Part shown: one piece after another, positions 26,342-34,925 of the stretch | How positions within the stretch are numbered: position 1 is the stretch's first letter | Layout: each line of letters begins with the position of its first letter | Translations under genes and position numbers: made by a program | NCBI GenBank assembly: GCA_020637615.1 | Contig: JACKKC010000018.1 | Span: 1-58,097, forward strand | Direction: 5' to 3' | Length of the DNA stretch: 58,097 bases | From: Rhodovulum sp. | Lineage (GTDB): Bacteria; Pseudomonadota; Alphaproteobacteria; Rhodobacterales; Rhodobacteraceae | Notes under the pieces: generated by a model | What the model saw: only the letters and a program-made list of their open reading frames with translations | Told to the model about the DNA's origin: nothing | Databases searched by the model: none

Positions 26342-27295
26342 ATGTCAAACTACGGAAATTCTTCCTGGATCCTGACCCCACAGATGGGGGGAAGGCTTTA
26401 CAAGATCATTGATCTGAGTGGCACTGATTGGTTCGATTTCACGCATTGGTCCGGGCGGTTCACATATAACCTGTCTATCGATCTGAGGCCGGCAAGCTAT
26501 TACAATCCGCTCTTGAACTATGATTACGGATACCGGCTTCAGATTTCCGCGCGAACGATAATCGAGAATATGGCGTCCGGTGCCGGCAACGACAGAATTA
26601 TTACCAACAACGCCAAGAACAAAATCCTGGCGGGAGACGGCCATGACAGCGTTTGGGCGCTGGCCGGCAACGATCAGATCGCCGGCGGCGCCGGCAACGA
26701 CCGGTTGTTCGGCGGCGACGGCAACGACCGGATCGCCGGCGGTGCCGGTGTGGACGCGATCTATGGCGGGACCGGTCGGGACAAGCTCAGCGGCGGAACC
26801 CACGCGGATTATCTGTTCGGGGGGCGCGGCAACGACGTCCTCGTCGGGAACGAGGGCCAGGACCGGCTCTATGGCGGTGCCGGAGCCGACCGCTTCGTAT
26901 TCCACGAGGTCATGTTCAAGTATACGGGCGACTCGACGATCCTCAATCCCGACCTGAACAAACCATCCTTCACCCAGAACACCGAAACGCCGGTCGCGGC
27001 TCCGGACTATATCTTCGGGTTCGACAACCCGGGAAACGCCCCCGGCGACGTGATCGATCTCTCGGCGATCGATGCGAACATCAACGGCCATCCGTTTCCG
27101 ACCTTCAACGAAGGCTTCGTCTTCCGCGGGACCGGCCCGGGGCCCGACGTCCGGGATCTGTACCTCCGCGAGGAAGGCACGAACACCATCGTCTACGGAA
27201 ACACCTACGCCCCCTATGCGCCGGATTTCAAGATCGTGATCGTCGATGGGGCCACGCGGGCATGGGAATACACCGCGCTCGATTTCGTGCTGTAG
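26342..27295 (+). CDS. RTX calcium-binding protein
   Basis: A 317-residue protein without an N-terminal signal. Residues about 78-183 hold a run of GGxGxDxxx nonapeptides (for example GGAGNDRLFGGDGNDRIAGGAG) that bind calcium and fold into a parallel beta-roll. The C-terminal 110 residues are a conserved cap beginning at the phenylalanine-rich RFVFHEV, ending with hydrophobic DFVL, consistent with a C-terminal type I secretion signal. No ABC exporter or membrane fusion gene is nearby. The 5' part is visibly lower in GC than neighbouring genes, pointing to acquisition. Function (adhesin, enzyme or S-layer-like) is open. Confidence 0.85.
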   Translation: MSNYGNSSWILTPQMGGRLYKIIDLSGTDWFDFTHWSGRFTYNLSIDLRPASYYNPLLNYDYGYRLQISARTIIENMASGAGNDRIITNNAKNKILAGDGHDSVWALAGNDQIAGGAGNDRLFGGDGNDRIAGGAGVDAIYGGTGRDKLSGGTHADYLFGGRGNDVLVGNEGQDRLYGGAGADRFVFHEVMFKYTGDSTILNPDLNKPSFTQNTETPVAAPDYIFGFDNPGNAPGDVIDLSAIDANINGHPFPTFNEGFVFRGTGPGPDVRDLYLREEGTNTIVYGNTYAPYAPDFKIVIVDGATRAWEYTALDFVL

Positions 27296-27415
27296 CGGGC
27301 CGACCGCCGCTGTCCCGTCCCGCGAGCGCCGCCGGGTAGCCGGATGATCGTCCCTGACCGAGTGCCACCAGCGCCCCAACGCCGCCGTTCCCCATCAAGC
27401 CCGTACCGAGGCTCC

Positions 27416-27463
27416 CCAGCCCGATCGACCCATGGCGATCGGGCCGCGTCGGCCCTGCCGCGG
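27416..27463 (-). repeat. Dispersed repeat R3, copy 1
   Basis: A 48-base block that, read on the minus strand, matches 56701-56749 with about four differences. Its core is the hairpin CCGATCG-CC(A/G)(T/C)GGGT-CGATCGG preceded by GGCAGGGCCG. It lies in the 445-base gap between the RTX and TPR genes, beside an R2 copy. Confidence 0.65.
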
Positions 27464-27524
27464 GCGGCGCGCGGGGCGCACCGCCCAGGGGAATCGCGCC
27501 CGGCAACATAGCTCTGACCGCCTC

Positions 27525-27648
27525 AGGTCCGGGCGTGCCTGGCGCCACCATCCCGCCCGGCGGGCACCGCCGGGCAGCGCCCGCCCCGCCCCCCACCCCA
27601 GGCGGGCGCTGCACTCGTCTTTCAGCGGGACGGTCGAAGAAGAAAGGA
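27525..27648 (-). repeat. Dispersed repeat R2, minus-strand copy
   Basis: On the minus strand it runs from TTCTTCGACCGTCCCGC through GCAGCGCCCGCC and GGGGCGGGCGCTGCCCGGCGG to GCGGGATGGTGGCGCCAGG. The end matches the sequence to the right of the IS110 insertion (47670-47719) almost base for base, and 27567-27582 is another unoccupied copy of the insertion target. Confidence 0.75.
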
Positions 27649-27740
27649 ACGCCAGATCCGATCGCCCCGCCCGGAGCCCGCCCGCCCGTTGACAGGATCG
27701 AACCCGCCGCCGATCCTGCGCCACGAGCGGAGGCGCCGGC

Positions 27741-29765
27741 TTGGCCATCTTCACGATCACCAGCTTCTCCACCTTCGCCGGCCTCCTTCTGGCGGCGCGC
27801 GGGCTCGGCCTCGCCCCGGATCCGGTGAACCGCGTCAAGGCGCTGGCCGACCTCGCCACCAACGGCAAGGCGCTCGCCGCCGTGCTCCGGGACTCCGGCC
27901 TCACCCCGCTCGCCGCCGAGATGACCCGCCAGGCCGAGGAGCACTCCCGCCACTTCACCCATCCCGGCGCCGCCCGCGACGACGCCCTCGCGCTCTTCTG
28001 GCAGGTCGCCCCCGAGGCCTTCGCCGACCCTGCCGCCTTCGCCGCCGCCGGCCTCGACCCCGCCCGCACCACCGAGGCCATGGTCGCCGCCATCAAGGCC
28101 TCGCCCCAGGGCCGCGACTTCACCGCCACACCCCTGCCGGAAGCCTTCTTCCGCGCCGTCACCCGCCAGACCCTCGGCGTGATGCTCGGAAAGGCCGACT
28201 ACATCGCCTCGATCACCCCCGACCTCTGGCGCGAAACCCTCCGTCGCCACGGCGTCGCGATCGAACTGCTGCAGTCGGTCAGGGACGACACCACCGAAAT
28301 CCTCGCCCTCGTCCGTGAGCTCACGGAGACGAAGGCGACCACGGTCCACCAGGACACTCTGATTGCCATCGCCCGCAAGATCCGCCCGAACGTGCCCGAC
28401 CGCGAGGCGGCGTTGCGCGAACTGGATCGCGCCGCCGACATCGCCGCCGAGCTGATCGCCCGGGGCCACGCCGGCAGCAACGTCGATGCCTTCGTCGACG
28501 GCGTCCTGCGCCGCCTCGCTGACCTTACCGACGAGGGGCGGCTCGATGAAGCCAAGGCTGAGGCCGACGCCGCCGTCGATCGCGCCGAGGCCGGCCTTGC
28601 CCAACTCCTTGACGCCGCCGTCAACCAACACCTACTAGCCTTCGACGCCGAAGGCGCCGCCCTTCAGATCGTTCGCCGCCTGACCCTTGCCGCGACCGAC
28701 CCCTCCGCCCTTTTCGATTCGCTGCGGCGCGAACAGGATGCTTGGTACAAACGCGGTCGCGACGAAGGCCTGCGCCTCGACTTGGAGGTTGCCATCGCCC
28801 TCGCTCGGCTAACCTACAGTCAAGGAAGAGATTCCAACCATCGCGGCATGGCACTCAACGATCTCGGCACAGCGCTCGGAACGCTTGGGGCCCGGGAGGG
28901 CATCTCGGTGCGGCGGGAGGCCTCGGTCACGGCTTTCCGTGCCGCGCTGGATGAGTGGACCCACGAGCGCGTGCCGCTCGACTGGGCCGCTACCCAGATG
29001 AACCTCGGAAACGCTCTTCAGTTGCTGGGAGAACGGGAGAGCGGGACGGCGCGGCTGGAGGAAGCCGTGACGTCCTACCGTTCAGCGCTGAAGGTGTGGA
29101 CACGCGAGCGGATGCCGCTCGACTGGGCGGCGACCCAAATGAACCTCGGAGTTGCACTCCGAATGCTAGGGGTAAGGGGGTGCGACACAGCGCGACTGGA
29201 GGAAGCTGTGGCAGCCCACCGTGCTGCGCTGGAGGAGATACCCCGCGAGCGCATGCCGTTCGATTGGGCGGGGGTCAAGCTGAACCTCGGAAATGCGCTC
29301 CAGGCGCTAGGGGAGCTGGAGAGCGGCACGACGCGGCTGGAGGAGGCTGTGCTGGCCTACCGTGCTGCGCTGGAAGAGCTGCCCCGTTCCCGCGTTCCGC
29401 TCGACTGGGCCGGGGGCCAGATGAACCTTGCCGTTGCGCTCGCGATGCTCGGAGAGCGGCAGAGGGGGACAGCGCGGCTTGAGGAGGCTGTGGCTGCTTA
29501 CCGCGCATCACTGGAAGTACGAACCCGTGAGCACGTGCCGCTCGATTGGGCTAGCGCGAGCGGCAATCAGGCATTGGCGATGCTTGCGCTAGCGGACAGA
29601 ACTGGCGATACCGCAAGCGCTAGCACGGCCTTGGCGCAGTTGAAGCAGGCCGCGGTCGAAATGCGCCGTGGTGGGCATATTCCGGGAGCCGAAACGTTCG
29701 AGCATCGGATCCCTCTTGCCGAGGCCCTCGTGGCGCGCCTCTCCGGCTCACCGGACAAAGGTTAA
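27741..29765 (+). CDS. TPR-repeat protein with an uncharacterised N-terminal region
   Basis: A 674-residue protein starting at a TTG with a perfect GGAGG 7 bases upstream. Residues 1-30 are hydrophobic (FTITSFSTFAGLLLAARG), 30-380 are mostly helical with no family I recognise, and 390-624 consist of five 47-residue tandem units with the pattern RLEEAV-AYR-AL----RERVPLDWA--QMNLG-AL--LGER--GT. This is a TPR variant often found in scaffold or conflict-associated proteins in bacteria. The unit containing PLDWA is very regular, suggesting recent duplication. No enzymatic motif is visible. It stands alone between repeats and convergent parE. Confidence 0.82.
   Translation: MAIFTITSFSTFAGLLLAARGLGLAPDPVNRVKALADLATNGKALAAVLRDSGLTPLAAEMTRQAEEHSRHFTHPGAARDDALALFWQVAPEAFADPAAFAAAGLDPARTTEAMVAAIKASPQGRDFTATPLPEAFFRAVTRQTLGVMLGKADYIASITPDLWRETLRRHGVAIELLQSVRDDTTEILALVRELTETKATTVHQDTLIAIARKIRPNVPDREAALRELDRAADIAAELIARGHAGSNVDAFVDGVLRRLADLTDEGRLDEAKAEADAAVDRAEAGLAQLLDAAVNQHLLAFDAEGAALQIVRRLTLAATDPSALFDSLRREQDAWYKRGRDEGLRLDLEVAIALARLTYSQGRDSNHRGMALNDLGTALGTLGAREGISVRREASVTAFRAALDEWTHERVPLDWAATQMNLGNALQLLGERESGTARLEEAVTSYRSALKVWTRERMPLDWAATQMNLGVALRMLGVRGCDTARLEEAVAAHRAALEEIPRERMPFDWAGVKLNLGNALQALGELESGTTRLEEAVLAYRAALEELPRSRVPLDWAGGQMNLAVALAMLGERQRGTARLEEAVAAYRASLEVRTREHVPLDWASASGNQALAMLALADRTGDTASASTALAQLKQAAVEMRRGGHIPGAETFEHRIPLAEALVARLSGSPDKG
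28908..29612 (+). repeat. Five tandem 141-base coding repeats in the TPR gene
   Basis: Units begin at 28908, 29049, 29190, 29331 and 29472, each exactly 141 bases (47 codons). The first and last are the most diverged. The constant phase shows expansion by whole-unit duplication rather than slippage. Confidence 0.85.
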
Positions 29766-29867
29766 TGCTCAATCCCGACTATTTTAGGTGCAAGCCATTT
29801 TCCAGCCGGTTTCCAGCCAGAATCCTGCCTGAACGACTCCCCGTAAACCTTTCATCCGGAACCCGGA

Positions 29868-31865
29868 TCAGACGTCGAGCTCGTCCTCGTCGACGAACTT
29901 GGCATTCTCCTGGATATACTGGAACCGCAGCTCCGGCTTCTTGCCCATCAGCCGCTCCACCAGGCCCGCGGTCTCGCCCGCATCCTCGTCCTCGGCCACG
30001 GTCACCCGGATCAGCGTCCGGCGGGCCGGGTCCATGGTGGTCTCCTTGAGCTGGGCCGGCATCATCTCGCCCAGGCCCTTGAAGCGCGAGACCTCGATCT
30101 TGCCCCGCCCGCCGAGCCCCCTGGCCATCGCCGCGTCCTTCTCTGCGTCGTCCCGCGCATAGACCGATTTCGCCCCTTGCGTCAGCCGGTAGAGCGGCGG
30201 CGCAGCAAGATACAGGTGCCCATGGTCGATCAGCGGCCGCATCTGGGTGAAGAAGAAGGTCATGAGCAGCGAGGCGATATGCGCCCCGTCCACATCGGCA
30301 TCGGTCATGATGATGATCTTCTCGTAGCGCAGGTCGTCGAGGACGAAGCGCGAGCCGGTCTGCACCCCCATCGCCTGGCAGAGGTCGGCGAGCTCCTGAT
30401 TGGCCATCATCTTCGAGGAGGCCGCCCCCAGCACGTTAAGGATCTTGCCCCTCAGCGGGAGGACCGCCTGGGTCTTGCGGTCGCGCGCCTGCTTGGCCGA
30501 GCCGCCGGCGCTGTCGCCCTCCACCAGGAAGAGCTCCGAGCCGTCGCGCGTCGCCCCCGAGCAATCCGCGAGCTTGCCCGGCAGGCGCAGCTTCTTGACC
30601 GCGGTCTTGCGGCTCGTCTCCTTCTCCGCCCGCCGCCGCGCCCGCTCCTCGGCCTTGAGCACGAGGTAGTCGAGGATCGCCCCGGAAGTCCTTGTATCTG
30701 CTGCCAGCCAATGGTCGAAGCGGTCGCGTACCGCCGCCTCGACCAGCCGCGCCGCCTCCTGGGTCGCGAGCCGGTCCTTGGTCTGGCCGACGAATTCCGG
30801 CTCGCGGATGAAGACCGAGATCATCGCCGAGCCGCCGTCCATCACGTCCTCGCGGGTGATGCTCGCCGCCTTGCGGTTCGAGCTGAGCTCGCCATAGGCG
30901 CGCACGCCCTTGAGCAGCGCCGCCCAGAACCCCGCCTCGTGGGTGCCGCCCTCCGCCGTGGGGATGGTGTTGCAATAGGAGGCGACGAAGGCGTCGCGCT
31001 GCGGCGTCCAGTTGATCGCCCATTCCACCGAGCCGACGGTGCCCGCCCCGAAGCGCTCGGCGAAATCCACCCGCCCCGCGAAGGGCTTCTCCGCATAGCA
31101 TTGCGCCCCGCCGAGCCGCTCGCCGAGATAGTCGGAGAGGCCGCCGGGGAAATGGAAGGTGGCGCTCTCGGGCGTGTCGTCGCCCGCGCCGATGCAGGCC
31201 GGGTCGCAGCGCCAGCGGATCTCGACGCCGGAGAAGAGATAGGCCTTGGACCGCGCCATGCGCAGCAGCCGCGCCGGCTTGAACCGGGCCGAAGCGCCGA
31301 AGATCTCGGCGTCGGGATGGAAGGTGACGCTGGTGCCCCGCCGGTTCGGCGCCGCCCCGAGCGATTGCAGCTGGCCCGTCGGATGCCCGCGGGAGAATTC
31401 CTGTCGATAGAGCTGGCGTCCCCGCGCCACCTCGACCGAGACGTGATCGGAGAGCGCATTGACCACCGATACGCCGACGCCGTGCAGGCCGCCCGAGGTC
31501 TGATAGGCCTTGCCCGAGAACTTGCCGCCCGCGTGCAGGGTGCAGAGGATAACCTCCAGCGCCGACTTGTCCGGGAAGCGCGGATGCCGGTCCACCGGCA
31601 TGCCGCGGCCGTTGTCGCGGATGGTGACGGAAAAGTCGCCGTGCAGCTCGATCTCGATGCGGTTGGCATGGCCCGCCACCGCCTCGTCCATGGCGTTGTC
31701 GAGCACCTCGGCCACCAGGTGATGCAGCGCCCGCTCGTCGGTGCCGCCGATATACATGCCCGGCCGCTTGCGGACCGGCTCGAGACCTTCGAGAACCTCG
31801 ATGTCCGCGGCGCCATAGGTCTGCGACGCGTCGTCGTCGCCGAAGAGATCGGGGGCATGCACCAT
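29868..31865 (-). CDS. parE: DNA topoisomerase IV subunit B
   Basis: A 665-residue ATPase subunit of topoisomerase IV, which separates linked daughter chromosomes. GHKL ATPase motifs are EVLDNAMDEAVAG, DNGRGMPVD and GGLHGVGVSVVNAL; the TOPRIM domain has LFLVEGDSAGGSAKQARDR and IIMTDADVDGAHI; the C-terminus carries RFKGLGEMMP. The residues after the TOPRIM EGDSAGGSAKQ fit ParE rather than GyrB. Length and ends are normal. No parC in the window. Divergent from cobB. Confidence 0.97.
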   Translation of the reverse strand: MVHAPDLFGDDDASQTYGAADIEVLEGLEPVRKRPGMYIGGTDERALHHLVAEVLDNAMDEAVAGHANRIEIELHGDFSVTIRDNGRGMPVDRHPRFPDKSALEVILCTLHAGGKFSGKAYQTSGGLHGVGVSVVNALSDHVSVEVARGRQLYRQEFSRGHPTGQLQSLGAAPNRRGTSVTFHPDAEIFGASARFKPARLLRMARSKAYLFSGVEIRWRCDPACIGAGDDTPESATFHFPGGLSDYLGERLGGAQCYAEKPFAGRVDFAERFGAGTVGSVEWAINWTPQRDAFVASYCNTIPTAEGGTHEAGFWAALLKGVRAYGELSSNRKAASITREDVMDGGSAMISVFIREPEFVGQTKDRLATQEAARLVEAAVRDRFDHWLAADTRTSGAILDYLVLKAEERARRRAEKETSRKTAVKKLRLPGKLADCSGATRDGSELFLVEGDSAGGSAKQARDRKTQAVLPLRGKILNVLGAASSKMMANQELADLCQAMGVQTGSRFVLDDLRYEKIIIMTDADVDGAHIASLLMTFFFTQMRPLIDHGHLYLAAPPLYRLTQGAKSVYARDDAEKDAAMARGLGGRGKIEVSRFKGLGEMMPAQLKETTMDPARRTLIRVTVAEDEDAGETAGLVERLMGKKPELRFQYIQENAKFVDEDELDV

Positions 31866-31976
31866 GCGGCGGCTCTTTTCTTTCTATTCCCGCGCGGTTG
31901 GTAGCGCAGGACTGCTCCGCTTCGTCTATATCTTGTTTTCCGGCAGCGGCAAAGAGGATCGAGCGGGGATGATGCG

Positions 31977-32684
31977 GTGAGGCGGCTCTTCGTTCTGACT
32001 GGCGCGGGCGTCTCCGCCGAAAGCGGCCTCGGCACATTCCGGGATCCGGGCGGGATCTGGGCGAAATTCGATCCGATGAAGCTGGCGACGCCCGAAGCCT
32101 TCGCCGCCGATCCTGACAGGGTGCATGCCTTCTACAACCTGCGTCGGCGCAACCTCCTGGCGGCCGCCCCGAATGCCGCGCATGGCGCGCTCGCAAGCCT
32201 CGCGACGGGTCTGGCCGCGCGGGGCGGGAGCCTCTTTCTCTGTACCCAGAACATCGACGACCTGCACGAACGCGCCGGATCGGCGCAGGTGCACCACATG
32301 CATGGCGAACTGCTCCGGTCGCGATGCCTGGGGTGCGGTGCGCGCGCGCCTTGCCGTGACGAACTCAAGACAGCGACCGCCTGCGGCGCCTGCGGCCGAG
32401 CCGGAAGATTGCGCCCCGACGTCGTCTGGTTCGGGGAGATGCCGCTCGGGCTAGAAGCGATCGAGACGGCGCTGGCGGAGGCCGATCTCTTCGTCGCCAT
32501 AGGCACTTCGGGCTCGGTCTATCCCGCCGCCGGCTTCGTCGAGACGGCGCGCGGCTTCGGGATCAGGACATGCGAGATCAATCTCGCTCCCTCGGACAAT
32601 GCTGCCATGTTCGACGAGTGCCGCTATGGCCCGGCAGGCGAAGCGGTGCCTGCGTTCGTGGCGGAGATGCTGGACGGGCGCTGA
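31977..32684 (+). CDS. cobB: NAD-dependent protein deacylase (sirtuin)
   Basis: A 235-residue class III sirtuin using NAD+ to remove acyl groups from lysines. Motifs: GAGVSAESGLGTFRD (NAD binding), TQNIDDLHERAG, the catalytic histidine in HHMHGE, two zinc Cys pairs (CLGCGARAPC and CGACGR) and VVWFGEMP. The Y and R that confer desuccinylase specificity appear as HAFYNLRRR, consistent with the CobB type. The start is a GTG just after a GGGG-rich ribosome site, because no ATG precedes the GAGVS motif in frame. Confidence 0.95.
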   Translation: MRRLFVLTGAGVSAESGLGTFRDPGGIWAKFDPMKLATPEAFAADPDRVHAFYNLRRRNLLAAAPNAAHGALASLATGLAARGGSLFLCTQNIDDLHERAGSAQVHHMHGELLRSRCLGCGARAPCRDELKTATACGACGRAGRLRPDVVWFGEMPLGLEAIETALAEADLFVAIGTSGSVYPAAGFVETARGFGIRTCEINLAPSDNAAMFDECRYGPAGEAVPAFVAEMLDGR

Positions 32685-32692
32685 ATCAAAAG

Positions 32693-32714
32693 GGGCGGCC
32701 GCTGCCGGCCGCCC
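32693..32714. terminator. Bidirectional terminator between cobB and glnA
   Basis: A 9-bp perfect GC stem (GGGCGGCCG / CGGCCGCCC) with a 4-base loop just after the cobB stop and before the glnA 3' end. On the minus strand it is followed by CCTTTTGATTC, a reasonable U-run for terminating the glnA transcript. Confidence 0.7.
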
Positions 32715-32738
32715 TCTCGTCTTCGATGGCTGCCTGCC

Positions 32739-34148
32739 TCAGCAGGAATAATACATCTGGTATTCGATCGGATGCGGCGTGTGCTCGAAGGCATAGACCT
32801 CGTTCCACTTGAGCGCGATGTAGCCGTCGATCTGGTCCTTGGTGAAGACGTCGCCCGCGAGCAGGAAGGCGTGGTCGGCCGCGAGGCTCTCCAGGGCTTC
32901 GCGCAGGCTCCCGCAGACGGTCGGGATCCCGGCCAGCTCCTCGGGCGGCAGGTCGTAGAGGTCCTTGTCCGAGGCCTCGCCCGGATCGATCTTCGACTTG
33001 ATGCCGTCGATGCCCGCCATCAGGAGCGCCGCGAAGGCGAGATAGGGGTTCGCGGCCGGATCCGGGAACCGGGCCTCGACGCGCTTGGCCTTGGGGCTCT
33101 CGGTCCAGGGGATCCGCACGCAGCCCGAGCGGTTGCGGGCCGAATAGGCGCGCAGCACCGGCGCCTCGAAGCCGGGGATCAGCCGCTTGTAGCTGTTGGT
33201 GGTCGGGTTGGTGAAGGCGTTCAGCGTCTTGGCGTGCTTGAGCAGGCCGCCGATGAACCAGAGCGCCTCCTGGCTGAGATCGGCATACTTGTCGCCCGCG
33301 AAGATCGGCTTGCCGCCCTTCCAGATCGACATGTTCACATGCATGCCCGAGCCGTTGTCGCCGTAATAGGGCTTGGGCATGAAGGTCGCGGTCTTGCCAT
33401 AGGCGGCGGCGACCTGGTGGATGACGTACTTGTACTTCTGGATGTTGTCGGCCTGCTCGGTCAGCGTGCCGAAGACCAGGCCGAGCTCGTGCTGCGGCGA
33501 GGCGACCTCGTGGTGGTGCTTGTCCACCTTCATGCCGATGCGCTTCATGGTCGAGAGCATCTCGGAGCGGATGTCCTGTGCCGCGTCCACGGGGGGCACC
33601 GGGAAGTAGCCGCCCTTGACGCCGGCACGATGGCCCATGTTGCCCATCTCGTATTCGGTGTCGGTGTTCCAGGCGGCATCGACCGCGTCGATCGCGAAGC
33701 TGACCTTGTTGGGTGCCAGCGAGTAGCGCACGTCGTCGAAGAGGAAGAACTCCGCCTCCGGACCGAAATAGGAGGTGTCGCCGATGCCGGACTGCCGGAG
33801 ATAGGCCTCGGCCTTCTCGGCGGTGCCGCGCGGGTCGCGGTTGTAGGGCTCGTTGGTGTCGGGCTCCAGCACCGAGCAGTGCAGGCAGAGGGTCTTCTCG
33901 GCAAAGAAGGGATCGACATAGGCGGAGGTGGGGTCGGGCATCAGCTTCATGTCCGACTGCTCGATCGACTTCCAGCCGGCGATGGAGGAGCCGTCGAACA
34001 TGAAGCCTTCGTCGAGGAAATCCTCGTCGACGAGGTCGGACAGGACGGTCACGTGCTGAAGCTTGCCGCGCGGATCCGTGAAGCGGAGATCCACATAGGC
34101 GATGTCGTCCTCCTTGAGGGACGTGAGAACGGAATTCTTGTCGCTCAT
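32739..34148 (-). CDS. glnA: Glutamine synthetase type I
   Basis: A 469-residue enzyme making glutamine from glutamate, ammonia and ATP. Signatures in order: MFDGSSIAGWKSIEQSDM, the metal site YFGPEAEFFLFDD, EVASPQHELGL, NGSGMHVNMSIWKGG and NPTTNSYKRLIPGFEAP. Tyr398 in KDLYDLPPEE is the adenylylation site, so activity is expected to be controlled by GlnE. It follows glnB on the same strand with a 51-base gap, the classic glnBA operon, and ends at the terminator near 32700. Confidence 0.98.
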   Translation of the reverse strand: MSDKNSVLTSLKEDDIAYVDLRFTDPRGKLQHVTVLSDLVDEDFLDEGFMFDGSSIAGWKSIEQSDMKLMPDPTSAYVDPFFAEKTLCLHCSVLEPDTNEPYNRDPRGTAEKAEAYLRQSGIGDTSYFGPEAEFFLFDDVRYSLAPNKVSFAIDAVDAAWNTDTEYEMGNMGHRAGVKGGYFPVPPVDAAQDIRSEMLSTMKRIGMKVDKHHHEVASPQHELGLVFGTLTEQADNIQKYKYVIHQVAAAYGKTATFMPKPYYGDNGSGMHVNMSIWKGGKPIFAGDKYADLSQEALWFIGGLLKHAKTLNAFTNPTTNSYKRLIPGFEAPVLRAYSARNRSGCVRIPWTESPKAKRVEARFPDPAANPYLAFAALLMAGIDGIKSKIDPGEASDKDLYDLPPEELAGIPTVCGSLREALESLAADHAFLLAGDVFTKDQIDGYIALKWNEVYAFEHTPHPIEYQMYYSC

Positions 34149-34199
34149 TGCTTTTCCTCGGGTTGTGCGTTCGAAAGTCAGAAGGGTTGGCTGCCGCGC

Positions 34200-34538
34200 T
34201 CAGAGCGCGTCGCCGCCCTCCTCGCCGGTACGGATGCGGATCGCCTGTTCGACAGGAAGCACGAAGATCTTGCCGTCGCCGATCTTGCCGGTGCGGGCAG
34301 CCGAGACGATCGCCTCGATGGCGGTCTCGACCTGGTCGTCGGAGAGGACGACCTCGATCTTCACCTTCGGCAGGAAATCGACGACGTATTCGGCGCCGCG
34401 ATAGAGTTCGGTATGCCCCTTCTGGCGCCCGAAGCCCTTTGCCTCCACGACGCTCAAACCCTGGATGCCGACTTCCTGCAAGGCTTCCTTGACCTCGTCC
34501 AGCTTGAAGGGCTTGATGATCGCCTCGATCTTCTTCAT
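34200..34538 (-). CDS. glnB: Nitrogen regulatory protein P-II
   Basis: A 112-residue PII signal protein integrating 2-oxoglutarate, ATP/ADP and glutamine status. The T-loop GRQKGHTELYRGAEYVVDFLPK has Tyr51 for uridylylation, and the C-terminal signature TGKIGDGKIFV is intact. The ATG (MKKIEAIIKP) has GGAGGAA 8 bases upstream. First gene of the glnBA operon; the long upstream region holds possible operators. Confidence 0.97.
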   Translation of the reverse strand: MKKIEAIIKPFKLDEVKEALQEVGIQGLSVVEAKGFGRQKGHTELYRGAEYVVDFLPKVKIEVVLSDDQVETAIEAIVSAARTGKIGDGKIFVLPVEQAIRIRTGEEGGDAL

Positions 34539-34655
34539 CCGTGCATTCCTCCGCCAGGCGCCACTTCGGGCACCGTGTTGCGGCCCCGACAAACCAGCTT
34601 GCCCCGCCGGATTCAATGGCAGGCTCCCGGCAGCTGCGGGGGGCGGGTGAACAAA

Positions 34656-34692
34656 GGCATGATTATGCCCGATGATTGGGCAGAATGCCCAA
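34656..34692 (-). promoter_or_regulatory. Inverted repeats upstream of glnB, possible promoter and operator
   Basis: Two related palindromes: GGCAT-GATT-ATGCC (34656-34669) and TTGGGCA-GAA-TGCCCAA (34676-34692). On the minus strand, the second overlaps a TTGGGC -35 and the first overlaps a CATAAT -10, spaced about 19 bases. This would fit a regulated promoter driving glnBA. They do not match the enteric NtrC consensus; the binding protein is unknown. Confidence 0.45.
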
Positions 34693-34742
34693 ATCGCAGG
34701 CAGGCCGCGTCGGTCGCCCGGGGCGATTTCGGCGCGCATTTT

Positions 34743-34772
34743 TTGCTCGCACGGCCGATTTGGCTCTGATAG
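34743..34772 (+). promoter_or_regulatory. Putative promoter of tRNA-Leu
   Basis: TTGCTC (34743-34748) and TGATAG (34767-34772) are separated by 18 bases. Transcription would begin near 34779, 30 bases before the mature tRNA. Assigned by spacing and position only. Confidence 0.4.
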
Positions 34773-34808
34773 GAAGCCCGCGCGATACGGCCGCCCGGCG
34801 GCGCGGCA

Positions 34809-34893
34809 GCGGGCGTGGCGGAACTGGCAGACGCACCAGATTTAGGTTCTGGCGCCGAAAGGCGTGGGGGTTCAAGTCCCTCCGCCCGCACCA
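34809..34893 (+). tRNA. tRNA-Leu (anticodon TAG)
   Basis: An 85-base cloverleaf with a 7-bp acceptor stem GCGGGCG / CGCCCGC, an anticodon stem CCAGA / TCTGG holding TTTAGGT with the anticodon TAG at 34843-34845 (CUA codons), a long variable arm as in class II tRNAs, a GGTTCAAGTCC T-arm, and an encoded CCA end. It sits 32 bases before tig and may share its transcript. Confidence 0.97.
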
Positions 34894-34925
34894 GAGTGAA
34901 GAGACCGAAACAAGGAAAGCTCGAG

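Noticed and set aside
28908..29612. Regular 141-base repeats considered as a CRISPR-like or satellite array
   Set aside because: The period is a multiple of three, in frame, and encodes TPR units; no spacer structure or cas genes.
34200..34739. Longer P-II reading with a 67-residue N-terminal extension
   Set aside because: MKKIEAIIKP is the conserved P-II N-terminus with a strong ribosome site; the extension covers the promoter region.
34815..34925. In-frame N-terminal extension of trigger factor through the tRNA
   Set aside because: The stretch is the tRNA-Leu gene itself; MQVTQTLNEG is the family N-terminus.
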